Of a stretch of 64,000 nt of DNA, positions 24,409 through 31,987 are shown in pieces. Made by a program: the position numbers and the translations under genes. Location of the stretch: positions 375,070 through 439,069 of the forward strand of contig NZ_JAPVBI010000003.1 of assembly GCF_026967925.1 (NCBI RefSeq), read 5' to 3'. Source of the DNA: Modestobacter sp. VKM Ac-2985. GTDB lineage: Bacteria; Actinomycetota; Actinomycetes; Mycobacteriales; Geodermatophilaceae. The notes under the pieces were generated by a model. That model saw only the letters and a list, made by a program, of their open reading frames with translations. It was not told where the DNA came from and searched no databases. Numbering within the stretch: position 1 is the stretch's first letter; each line of letters opens with the position of its first letter.

Positions 24409-24708
24409 TCACGCGTCGGCCAGCGGTGCACCGGCGGCCACCAGCTGGACGTCGGTGGACGTGGGGGGCGCGACCTCCCGGACGGCCGCCGTCCGGGCGT
24501 GGCCGCGCTGCTCGCGGTGTGCGTACAGCTCCTGCCGGCTGGGCAGGGGGTGCCCGCCCCGACAGCACAGCGTGCCGACCTCGCCGACGAGCACCGGGCG
24601 CGGGCGTCCGGCCACCTCGAACCGGCCGGCGCGCTCGATGAGCCGGGTGTCGCACTCGGGGCAATGGAGGTTGTGCAAGGACAGGATCCACACGGAGACC
24701 ATGCGCAC
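24409..24708 (-). CDS. small zinc-ribbon-like hypothetical protein
   Basis: A 99-residue protein with two paired ligand sites, LHCPECDTRL near residue 16 and LCCRGGH near residue 48, a spacing that would suit a small zinc ribbon. Between them are short beta-like strands (ERAGRFEVAG, PRPVLVGEVG). The C-terminal 30 residues are Ala/Val-rich and look unstructured. ATG 24708 or 24702 could be the start. An exact copy of the 18-base promoter motif found before the two-component operon lies about 55-70 bases upstream, which supports it being a real gene. No family recognised. Confidence 0.55.
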   Translation of the reverse strand: MRMVSVWILSLHNLHCPECDTRLIERAGRFEVAGRPRPVLVGEVGTLCCRGGHPLPSRQELYAHREQRGHARTAAVREVAPPTSTDVQLVAAGAPLADA

Positions 24709-24762
24709 ACCCTGAGTGACGACACCGGGTCAGCGGTAGGCCGTGGACCGCGTGTCAGCGAA

Positions 24763-24780
24763 CCGTCACAGGATCGCAAA
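24763..24780 (-). promoter_or_regulatory. shared 18-base promoter motif, copy 1
   Basis: On the minus strand this reads TTTGCGATCCTGTGACGG, identical over 18 bases to 27386-27403 on the plus strand. It lies 55-72 bases upstream of the small zinc-ribbon-like gene and points towards it. Likely an operator or promoter element under the same control as the two-component operon. Confidence 0.6.
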
Positions 24781-24813
24781 ACGGGATCATCGAGAGAGTC
24801 CCAGCAACGGCGC

Positions 24814-25353
24814 TCAGGCCGCCCGGTCCCCCGTCGCGCCGGTCTCCGCGCCGGCGACCCCGTCGAGGGCGGTCCACTGACCGATCTTGCTGCGTGGGAT
24901 GACGCTGAGCGTGCCGTCGGTCTCCAGCACCACCGCAGCGATGTCGGCCAGGTCGCCGGAGCCGGTCGCGCGGACGGCCTGCCGGATCTCGTCCAGCGTC
25001 ATCCGCTGATCCGCCAGCGCCTGCGGCAGCGGCTGACCCTCGCGGAACAGCAGCGTCGGCCGCGACGTCACGACGTTGCGCGCCCCGGACCAGTGCACCG
25101 AGACCCAGGCGACCAGCGCCTGGAGGCCGGCCAGCAGGGCCAGTGCCACCGCCCCCTCGGCCCAGGAGACGTCCGAGCTCATCAGGATGGTGGCCAGGGT
25201 CGAGCCGAGCGCCACCGTGACGACCAGGTCGTAGGCGTTCAGCTTGGCCAGCGTCCGCTTCCCCGACAACCGGAGGACGACGACGACGGTGACGTAGGCC
25301 GCGGCCCCCACCGCCAGGATCCGGCCCAGGTCCGCCCACGAGTCCCACCACAT
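24814..25353 (-). CDS. DUF421 (YetF-like) membrane protein
   Basis: A 179-residue protein with two or three N-terminal transmembrane helices (residues about 8-30, 40-60 and 68-88) and a C-terminal soluble domain. RLSGKRTLAKLNAYDLVVTVALGS is the DUF421 signature. RPTLLFREGQPLPQALADQRMTLDEI and the closing DGTLSVIPRSK are its C-terminal halves. ATG 25353 follows agaggag. Related Bacillus YetF proteins are membrane proteins of uncertain role. It sits alone between the zinc-ribbon-like gene and the DUF2254 gene. Confidence 0.9.
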   Translation of the reverse strand: MWWDSWADLGRILAVGAAAYVTVVVVLRLSGKRTLAKLNAYDLVVTVALGSTLATILMSSDVSWAEGAVALALLAGLQALVAWVSVHWSGARNVVTSRPTLLFREGQPLPQALADQRMTLDEIRQAVRATGSGDLADIAAVVLETDGTLSVIPRSKIGQWTALDGVAGAETGATGDRAA

Positions 25354-25498
25354 GACGCTCTCCTCTGTTCTGCTCGCCGGCTCGCCCGCTCCCCTCCTGC
25401 CGCCGGGCCAGCAGGAACGCACCAGCTGCGTCCGGTCGGTCCCGCTCCCCCTAGCCACGTCACTCCGGCCGGAAACGCACCGGGCGACGCCGGGCGGG

Positions 25499-26857
25499 TC
25501 AGCCCACCTCGGCGGGCCAGCTCCCGGCCAGCGCCTGGCGGACCTTCTGCCGCCACGCCCGGGTCTCGGACTCGGTGATCGCGGTGGAGGCCAGCGCCTG
25601 GTCGGCGACCGCGTCGACGTAGCCGCACACCAGGTCGTCGACGGAGCGTCCCTGCGCACGCCAGGCGAACTCCCGCAGCAGCCCCGCCAGCCGGCGGAGC
25701 ACGGTGGGCTGCCCCTCGGCGAACTGCAGCGGCTCCTCGATCGTCAGCTGCAGCAGCTCCGGCAGCTCCCAGGGCGGCACGACCAGCCGGACCCGCTGCT
25801 CCTCGTCGCGGCAGGTGCGGGGCGCCAGGGGGGACTCGGCGAACCGCCCGAGCATCGCGGAGGCGTGCGAGAGGGCGTGCACCGCCGTCGTCGGGTCGTT
25901 GGTGCCCGGGGACAGCGCGCGGACGCAGATGTCGACGACCTTGCGCAGCCCGTAGGCGAGGTCCCGGTCCGGGGTCCGCTCGTAGTGCAGCTGGAAGCTC
26001 GAGTCCAGCGCCGCCTCCAGCGTCTCGGGGTCCGGGGTGCCACCGGGCGCCAGCGACCGGGCGTGGGCCACCGGCGTCCCCTCGACGACGGAGTCACCGA
26101 TCCGCACGGCCAGGGTGACGACCACGCCGGCGTCGCGCGCCGCGGAGACGGCCGCCCCCTCGTCCACCCCGACGAGGAAGCCGCTGGACCGGGCCACCAG
26201 CGGCACCGGCGGGCCGGCACCAAGGTGCCCCACCGTGTCGCGAGCCGCACCGTCGGGCTCGTCGAGCTCCCGCGCGACGGTCTGAGTGGCCTCGTCGTGC
26301 ACGTCCCGCAGCATCGTCTCCACCCGGAGCAGCCGGGAGAGGTGGCCCAGGAAGAGGACCAGCGCCAGCACGCTGCCGAGCGTCAGCAGGTAGGCGACCG
26401 TGATCGACAGCCGCGGCACGAAGGCGGTCTCGTCCTCGGTGGCGCTCTCGGTGCGCACCGTCCGCAGCACGGTGAGCGCGTAGACGAAGGTGAGCACGAG
26501 CTGGGCCAGCGTCAGCTGCACCGTGCGGTCGGTGGAGAAGGTCTGGAGCAGCCGGGGCGTGAACTGGCTGCTGCTCAGCTGCAGCGCGACGACGGTGAGC
26601 GAGAAGGTCACGCCGGTCACCGAGATCAGCGAGCCGGCGATCGCGGCCAGCAGGTCGCGCGCCGCGGACGCCCCGCCGCCGAAGGCGAAGGTCAACGGGT
26701 GCTCGCGGGTGGCCCAGTGCTGGTCCAGCTCCGGCAGCAGGACGCCGAGGGCGATGGCCAGCAGCACGCCCAGCGTCGGGATCGGCCACAGGGTGCCCCG
26801 GACCATGCCGACCAGCCGGCTCAGCAGCCCACCGCGAGGGGAGTCGGGATTCGACAT
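25499..26857 (-). CDS. DUF2254 family membrane protein
   Basis: About 452 residues. Four N-terminal transmembrane helices (about 15-35, 60-85, 105-130, 140-165) surround the family stretch SVTGVTFSLTVVALQLSSSQF followed by TPRLLQTF. A large soluble region follows, with KVVDICVRALSPGTNDPTTA near residue 310, also typical of DUF2254. Function unknown. ATG 26857 is preferred; GTG 26875 in frame is possible and neither has a clear ribosome site. The STAS-domain gene lies 49 bases upstream on the same strand. Confidence 0.88.
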   Translation of the reverse strand: MSNPDSPRGGLLSRLVGMVRGTLWPIPTLGVLLAIALGVLLPELDQHWATREHPLTFAFGGGASAARDLLAAIAGSLISVTGVTFSLTVVALQLSSSQFTPRLLQTFSTDRTVQLTLAQLVLTFVYALTVLRTVRTESATEDETAFVPRLSITVAYLLTLGSVLALVLFLGHLSRLLRVETMLRDVHDEATQTVARELDEPDGAARDTVGHLGAGPPVPLVARSSGFLVGVDEGAAVSAARDAGVVVTLAVRIGDSVVEGTPVAHARSLAPGGTPDPETLEAALDSSFQLHYERTPDRDLAYGLRKVVDICVRALSPGTNDPTTAVHALSHASAMLGRFAESPLAPRTCRDEEQRVRLVVPPWELPELLQLTIEEPLQFAEGQPTVLRRLAGLLREFAWRAQGRSVDDLVCGYVDAVADQALASTAITESETRAWRQKVRQALAGSWPAEVG

Positions 26858-26906
26858 GCCGGGAGTGTCGCCCACCGGCCTGTGCCGCGGCGCAGCGGCG
26901 GGCCGG

Positions 26907-27302
26907 TCAGCCCTCAGTCGGGTGAGCCGGGTCCTCCAGCTGCATGACCCGCCACAGACCGGTGCGGTGCAGGAGGTCCTCGGTGCGCCGGTTCACCCCG
27001 CGCAGGACGACGGCGCCGCCGCGGGCCCGGCAGGTGCGGTGTGCCCACAGGAAGCTGGCCACCGCGGTGCTGGAGAGCTGCCGGACGTCGGTGAGGTCCA
27101 CGACCAGTCGGCGCGCGCCGGACAGCAGCGCGTCGTGCAGCAGCCAGCGCAGGTCCGCCAGCCCGTCGGCCAGCAGGTCGTCGGACAGCCGCACGACCAC
27201 CTGCCCGTCCCGTCCGGGGCGGGCCGGGACCGCCGATGTCACGGGGGCGGCCTGGGCGGCCTCCGTGCCCGTCGGTGGACGGTGGACGGCGGTGACGGTC
27301 AT
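26907..27302 (-). CDS. STAS-domain anti-anti-sigma factor-like protein
   Basis: A 131-residue protein with a flexible 30-residue N-terminus and one STAS domain (about 33-120). DLTDVRQLSSTAVASFLWA contains the Asp-x-x-x-x-Ser-Ser-Thr phosphorylation site typical of SpoIIAA/RsbV-type antagonists of anti-sigma factors; RGVNRRTEDLLHRTGLWRVM is the usual last helix. ATG 27302 follows ggggag. No anti-sigma kinase is adjacent. It is divergent from the two-component operon across 140 bases. Confidence 0.85.
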   Translation of the reverse strand: MTVTAVHRPPTGTEAAQAAPVTSAVPARPGRDGQVVVRLSDDLLADGLADLRWLLHDALLSGARRLVVDLTDVRQLSSTAVASFLWAHRTCRARGGAVVLRGVNRRTEDLLHRTGLWRVMQLEDPAHPTEG

Positions 27303-27385
27303 CAGCAGTGCTCCCCGCGGCTCTGCGTGGTCGGGTGGACTCCTCCGAGGATGGGTGCCGCACCTTGCGATCCCCCGCTGGTTGG

Positions 27386-27403
27386 TTTGCGATCCTGTGA
27401 CGG
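27386..27403 (+). promoter_or_regulatory. shared 18-base promoter motif, copy 2
   Basis: TTTGCGATCCTGTGACGG, identical to 24763-24780 on the other strand, ends 39 bases before the response regulator ATG. A partial copy, TTGCGATCC, occurs at 27365-27373 exactly 22 bases (about two helical turns) before the same nonamer here, as expected for a tandem response-regulator site. Autoregulation by the OmpR-type protein is the obvious guess. Confidence 0.6.
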
Positions 27404-27442
27404 CTGCCCGGCCGACGCGGGTCGCGGACGGGAGATGGCAGC

Positions 27443-28159
27443 ATGGGCCGCGTGTCGCCGCGTCTGCTGCTGGTCGAGGACGACGACCACATCCGCATGC
27501 CCCTGCGCTGGGCCCTCGAGGACGAGGGCTACGAGGTCGCCGAGGCGGCCAGCGGTGAGGACGCCTGCCGGCAGGTCGCGATCGCCGCCCCGGACCTGAT
27601 GATCGTGGATCTGATGCTCGGGGCGATGGACGGCTACGCGGTGATCCGCGAGGTGCGGCGCGCCAACGACCTGCCGATCGTCGTGGTCAGCGCCCGGGCC
27701 GACACGCACGACATCGTGGCCGCGCTCGAGGCCGGCGCCGACGACTACGTGACCAAGCCGTTCCAGGTCAAGGAGATCACCGCCCGGCTGCGCGCCCTGC
27801 GTCGCCGGATCGGCGCGAGCTCGGGCGCCGACGAGCGACCGCAGGAGCTCGTCCTCGACGGCGACCCGGCGGCGCCGCTGGTGCTCCGCCCGGACCGGGG
27901 CACGGTGCACCGCGGCACCGAGCAGCTGCACCTGACGCTGACGGAGTTCCGGCTGCTGTGCGAGCTCGCCGCCTCGCCCGGCCGGGTGCTCAGCCGGCAG
28001 GCGCTGCTGGAGCGGGTGTGGGAGCACGGCTTCTTCGGCGACGAGCGGCTCGTGGACGTGCACGTGCGGCGGCTGCGCACCAAGGTCGAGCGGGACCCGG
28101 GCGCACCGACGCTGGTGGTGACCGTGCGGGGCCTGGGTTACCGGCTGGACCCGCAGTGA
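27443..28159 (+). CDS. OmpR/PhoB-family response regulator
   Basis: A 238-residue regulator. The receiver domain (about 6-120) has acidic VEDDDH, phospho-Asp in LMIVDLMLGAMDGY, Ser in VVSARAD and Lys in DYVTKPFQVKEI. The winged-helix DNA-binding domain (about 140-236) reads LTLTEFRLLCELAASPGRVLS, DVHVRRLRTKVE and VRGLGYRLDP. ATG 27443 is used; GTG 27452 is an alternative. The stop overlaps the kinase GTG, and the tandem motif upstream may be its operator. Confidence 0.93.
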   Translation: MGRVSPRLLLVEDDDHIRMPLRWALEDEGYEVAEAASGEDACRQVAIAAPDLMIVDLMLGAMDGYAVIREVRRANDLPIVVVSARADTHDIVAALEAGADDYVTKPFQVKEITARLRALRRRIGASSGADERPQELVLDGDPAAPLVLRPDRGTVHRGTEQLHLTLTEFRLLCELAASPGRVLSRQALLERVWEHGFFGDERLVDVHVRRLRTKVERDPGAPTLVVTVRGLGYRLDPQ

Positions 28160-29529
28160 GGCTGGCGCTCGCGCCGAGGCGGCTGCGGGCGCGCATCGTG
28201 CTCGCCTTCGCCGTCGGCGCGCTGCTCGTCTCCGCCGTCCTGGTGGCCACCACGTTCGCGCTCGCCCGCAACTACCTGCTGGACCAGCGGGAGCGGGCCG
28301 TGACCCTGCGCGCGTTCGCCGATGCGAACGTGCTGGCCAGCCGGTTGTCGACGGCAGGAACCGAGGTCAGTGACGAACTCGACGACCTCTCCCCCTCCGG
28401 CGGCGCCGACGTCGTGGTGCGCAGCGACGGCGCCTGGTACTCCTCCCGGCTGGACGTCGGCGCCCGCGACGTCCCGGGTGCGCTGCAGGAACTGGTGGCC
28501 TCCGGGACGGCCGGCACCGCCCGGGTCAGCACCCCGAGCGGCCCGCACCTGGTGGTCGGCATCCCGATCGCCGCGGCCGGCGTCGAGTTCTACGAGGTCG
28601 CCCCGCTGGTCGAGCTGCAGACCGCGCTGCGCACGCTGGCCGCGGTGCTCGGCGCCGGCGCGCTGACGGCCACCGCGGCCGGCGCGGTCTTCGGGGGCTG
28701 GGCGAGCCGGCGCGTCGTCCAGCCCCTGGAGCAGGTGGCCGGGGCGGCGACCCGGATCGCCGGGGGCGAGCTGGACATCCGGCTGCCCCCCACCGAGGAC
28801 CCCGACCTGCTCGCGATCGTCGCCAGCTTCAACAGCATGGTCGACGCGCTGGCGTCCCGGATCGAACGGGACACCCGGTTCGTCGGGGACGTCAGCCACG
28901 AGCTGCGCAGCCCGCTGACCAGCCTGGTCACCAGCGTCGAGGTGCTCGGCGCCCGGCGAGAGGAGCTCTCACCCCGCGGTCAGCAGGCGCTGACCCTGAT
29001 CCAGGAGGAGCTCGGCCGGTTCCGCCGGATGCTCGACGACCTGCTGGAACTCGCCCGGGTGGACGGTGACCCCGTGTCGGCGTCGGCTGAGCCGGTCTCG
29101 CTGGCCGCGCTGGTCCGCGAGGTCCTGGCGCACCGCGGCGGGCCGGAGGTGGTGCTCTCCGCCGACCCCGACGAGGAGACGGTCGTGCAGGGCGACAAGA
29201 ACCGGCTGGAGCGGGCCGTGACCAATCTGCTGGACAACGCCGACCGGCACGGCGGCGGCGCGGCGGCGGTACGGGTGGAACGCCGCGAGGGCTCGGTGGT
29301 CGTGATGGTCGACGACGCCGGGCCGGGCGTCCCCCTCGTCGAGCGGGAGCGGGTGTTCGAACGGTTCGCCCGGGGCCCGCGGGCAGCCCGCGGATCGCTG
29401 CCCGGCGCCGGCCTCGGGCTGGCGATCGTGGAGGAGACCGCGACCGGGCACGGCGGCGGTGCCTGGTGCGCCGAGAGCCCGTTCGGCGGGGCCCGCTTCA
29501 CCCTCTCCCTCCCGGGCGCACCGCGGTGA
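28156..29529 (+). CDS. membrane sensor histidine kinase
   Basis: A 457-residue class I kinase. A first transmembrane helix (about 15-38), an extracytoplasmic sensor domain of about 125 residues (40-160), a second helix (about 163-187), a HAMP linker (about 188-240) and a HisKA domain follow in order. The phospho-His lies in FVGDVSHELRSPL (about 255). The ATPase domain has N (NLLDNADRHG), G1 (DDAGPGVP) and G2 (GAGLGLAIV) boxes. GTG 28156 overlaps the regulator stop. Signal unknown; the coupled GerMN lipoprotein may be part of the sensing system. Confidence 0.92.
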   Translation: MRLALAPRRLRARIVLAFAVGALLVSAVLVATTFALARNYLLDQRERAVTLRAFADANVLASRLSTAGTEVSDELDDLSPSGGADVVVRSDGAWYSSRLDVGARDVPGALQELVASGTAGTARVSTPSGPHLVVGIPIAAAGVEFYEVAPLVELQTALRTLAAVLGAGALTATAAGAVFGGWASRRVVQPLEQVAGAATRIAGGELDIRLPPTEDPDLLAIVASFNSMVDALASRIERDTRFVGDVSHELRSPLTSLVTSVEVLGARREELSPRGQQALTLIQEELGRFRRMLDDLLELARVDGDPVSASAEPVSLAALVREVLAHRGGPEVVLSADPDEETVVQGDKNRLERAVTNLLDNADRHGGGAAAVRVERREGSVVVMVDDAGPGVPLVERERVFERFARGPRAARGSLPGAGLGLAIVEETATGHGGGAWCAESPFGGARFTLSLPGAPR

Positions 29530-30143
29530 CCGGCCGCTCCCCAACCCGCTGGGCCGGTCCACTGCTGCTGGCCGGGGCGCTCGTCGGCTGCGGCATCCCG
29601 ACAGGGGGTGCGCCAGACCCGATCCCCACTTCTCAGGTCCCCTACGACCTCGCCTCCCCCAGTCCGACCGCTTCCGGCGTTCCCTCCACCTCCGCCCTGG
29701 TGGACGAGCCCCGGGTGTACCTGGTGGCCGAGGACGGCGCCGTCGTCCCCCGCGGCCGGTCCCTCGACGCCGGGGCGCTGAGCGACCGGCTCGACCAGCT
29801 GCTCGACGAGCTGGCGACCGGGCCGACGAGGAGCGAGCTGACCGACCGCCTGTCCACCGCACTGCGGCCGGAGACGTCGCTGGTGGTCGACGAGCTGTCC
29901 GGCGAGACGGTGACGATCGACCTGGGCGGCGACGCCGAGGCGCCGGCGGGCCAGGAGAGCCGCCGGGCCGTCGCGCAGATCGTGCTGACCGCCACCAGCC
30001 TGCCGGAGGTCGAGGAGGTGCTGCTCACCCGGGACGGGCAACCCGTCGACGCGCCGCTGCCCTCGGGTGAGCTGACGTCACAGCCCCTGTCGGCCGCTGA
30101 CTACGAGCCCTTGCTGCTGCCCACGGCGTCGCCGACGTCCTGA
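29526..30143 (+). CDS. GerMN-domain lipoprotein coupled to a two-component system
   Basis: A 205-residue lipoprotein: basic N-terminus, hydrophobic core, and lipobox LVGC with acylated Cys22. A Pro/Ser/Thr linker (30-55) leads to a GerMN-like domain (about 60-175; YLVAEDGAVVPRGRSL, LDQLLDELATGPTRSEL, VTIDLGG, AVAQIVLTATSLPEV). GTG 29526 overlaps the kinase stop, so all three proteins are translated in step. The layout recalls mtrA-mtrB-lpqB, but this protein has only the N-terminal third of LpqB and lacks its beta-propeller, so it is a separate, shorter system. Confidence 0.85.
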   Translation: MTGRSPTRWAGPLLLAGALVGCGIPTGGAPDPIPTSQVPYDLASPSPTASGVPSTSALVDEPRVYLVAEDGAVVPRGRSLDAGALSDRLDQLLDELATGPTRSELTDRLSTALRPETSLVVDELSGETVTIDLGGDAEAPAGQESRRAVAQIVLTATSLPEVEEVLLTRDGQPVDAPLPSGELTSQPLSAADYEPLLLPTASPTS

Positions 30144-30269
30144 GCGGCCCATGACACCCCGGCCGCCGACCTCCTCGGCGAGGGAGGCGGGCTCCAGCGG
30201 CCCCTCACCCCCGTCGCGGGCCCGGCCCGGCAACCGCCCGTCGTCGCAGGGTGTGTGAGGGTGGCGGTT

Positions 30270-30542
30270 ATGCACCTGCTGCTGGAGTACACGCTGGCCG
30301 AGGACTACCTCGAGCGCCGGGCGGCGCTGCGGGCCGACCACCTGGCGCTGGCCCAGGAGGCCCACGACCGCGGTGAGCTGCTGCTGGCCGGCGCGCTGCC
30401 GGACCCGTTCGACCGGGCGGTGCTGGTCTGGACGGCGCCCCAGGAGGCGGTCGAGCGGTTCGTCGCGGCCGACCCGTACGTCGTGCACGGGCTGGTGACC
30501 GGGTGGACCATCCGGCCCTGGAACGTGGTCGTCGGGGGCTGA
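30270..30542 (+). CDS. YciI-like protein
   Basis: A 90-residue protein of the YciI/dimeric alpha-beta-barrel superfamily. LLEYTLAEDYLERRAALRADH contains the conserved His; GELLLAGALPDPFDRAVLVW carries the family Gly-Ala-x-Pro-Asp turn; DPYVVHGLVTGWTIRPWNVV is the usual closing segment. ATG 30270 is preferred over the in-frame upstream GTG 30255 because the family N-terminus starts there. Members are small hydrolase/isomerase-like enzymes with few known substrates. Probably a single-gene transcript. Confidence 0.85.
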   Translation: MHLLLEYTLAEDYLERRAALRADHLALAQEAHDRGELLLAGALPDPFDRAVLVWTAPQEAVERFVAADPYVVHGLVTGWTIRPWNVVVGG

Positions 30543-30698
30543 CCCCGGTCAGGGCAGCTGCGCCGTCGTCGTCACCCGGGCCGACCCGGGCCGTTCACGG
30601 CGTCCTCACGGAACGGTCACAGGGACGCCGGGCGACGGCTGCCTCGCCGCGACACGGTCAGCCGTCCTGCTCCGCCGCCCGTCCCAGGGAGAGCCCCC

Positions 30699-31940
30699 GT
30701 GCGCCGACCGTCCCGCCGTGCCGCCCTGACCCTCACCGCCGTTGGTCTGCTGACCGCCGTCGCCGTCCCGGCGTTCGCGTTCGCCGGCCCCACCTCCCCC
30801 GTGCCGCAGGGCAACGGGAACCAGCAGGCCGAACTCGTCGGCCGTTCCGTGCTGCCGTCGGCCACCTTCGGGGAGCAGGTCCCCTCCGGTGCGCTGGCCG
30901 GCCCCGCGAACGGCGTGACCACGCCGTTCGCCGCCCAGCCGATCCAGGGCTTCTCCGGCCTGCTGGCCGACGGCGACGACTGGCTGGTGCTGGAGGACAA
31001 CGGCTTCGGCACGAAGGCCAACAGCGCCGACTTCCTGCTGCGCGTGGTCCGGCTGCACATCGACACGAACACCCAGCAGACCACCGTGCTCGACGGCGGG
31101 TTCGGCCTCTCCGACCCCGATCGCGAGCTGCCGTTCCCGCTGACCCGCAGCGACCGCCGCCTCACCGGCGCCGACCTGGACCCGGAGTCGTTCCAGCGGA
31201 TGCCCGACGGCACCTTCTGGATCGGCGAGGAGTTCGGCCCCAGCCTGGTGCACGTGGACGCGCGCGGCCGGGTGCTCGCCGCGCCGGTGCTGCCCGACGG
31301 CGTCCGCTCCCCGGAGTCGTGGGACCTGGACGGTGCCGCCCCGACGCTCGGCGGCAGCAAGGGCTTCGAGGGCATGGCGCTCGGCGTCGACGGCCACACC
31401 GTCTACCCGATGCTGGAGGGCGCGGTCGCCGGTGACGACCCGGCCACCCGCCGGATCTACTCCTTCGACACCAACCGCGGGACGTACACCGGGCTGAAGG
31501 CGAAGGTGCGGTTCGAGGTGCCGGGCAACGCCCTCGGCGACATGGTCGCGCTGGACCAGAACCGCTTCCTCATCGTGGAGCGGGACAACGCGCAGGGCCC
31601 GGCCTCGCAGCTCAAGGCCGTCTACCTGGTCGACACCCGGGACATCGACCGGGACGGCTACGCCGACAAGCGGCTGCTGGCCAACCTGATGGCCATCCCG
31701 GACCCGCAGGGCGTCGGCGGCACCGCCGGCGGGTTCTTCACGTTCCCGTTCGTCACCATCGAGCAGATCGCCGTCCTCGACGACCACCACATCATCGTCG
31801 GCAACGACAACAACTACCCGGGCTCGGCCGGGCGCACCCCGGGCGTGCCCGACGACAACGAGCACGTCGTGATCCAGGTGGACGAGGACCTGCAGGTCGA
31901 CCCGGCCCTGGCCGCGATCGCCCGGCGCGGCAGCCGCTGA
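30699..31940 (+). CDS. secreted phytase-like (esterase-like) protein
   Basis: A 413-residue exported protein. The signal peptide (about 1-31) has a twin basic start, hydrophobic core and PAFAFAGP cleavage area, with no lipobox. The rest is a beta-propeller of the phytase-like family: GFSGLLADGDDWLVLEDNGFG, DPESFQRMPDGTFWIGEEFGP, KGFEGMALGVDGHTVYPMLE, EQIAVLDDHHIIVGNDNNYP. These proteins are often annotated as having esterase-like activity, yet few have been tested. GTG 30699 follows agggagag. The Asp/Glu-rich loops suggest calcium binding. Confidence 0.88.
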   Translation: MRRPSRRAALTLTAVGLLTAVAVPAFAFAGPTSPVPQGNGNQQAELVGRSVLPSATFGEQVPSGALAGPANGVTTPFAAQPIQGFSGLLADGDDWLVLEDNGFGTKANSADFLLRVVRLHIDTNTQQTTVLDGGFGLSDPDRELPFPLTRSDRRLTGADLDPESFQRMPDGTFWIGEEFGPSLVHVDARGRVLAAPVLPDGVRSPESWDLDGAAPTLGGSKGFEGMALGVDGHTVYPMLEGAVAGDDPATRRIYSFDTNRGTYTGLKAKVRFEVPGNALGDMVALDQNRFLIVERDNAQGPASQLKAVYLVDTRDIDRDGYADKRLLANLMAIPDPQGVGGTAGGFFTFPFVTIEQIAVLDDHHIIVGNDNNYPGSAGRTPGVPDDNEHVVIQVDEDLQVDPALAAIARRGSR

Positions 31941-31945
31941 CCCCC

Positions 31946-31983
31946 GCGCCGTCCGGTCCCGGTGTCCCGGGGCCGGACGGCGC
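31946..31983. terminator. bidirectional hairpin terminator
   Basis: Perfect 11-bp repeat GCGCCGTCCGG / CCGGACGGCGC with a 16-base loop, between the convergent phytase-like and D-2-hydroxyacid dehydrogenase genes. Confidence 0.75.
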
Positions 31984-31987
31984 CGGT

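Noticed and set aside
27443..30143. MtrA-MtrB-LpqB operon
   Set aside because: The lipoprotein has only a GerMN domain (205 residues) and no beta-propeller, so the unit is a different two-component system.
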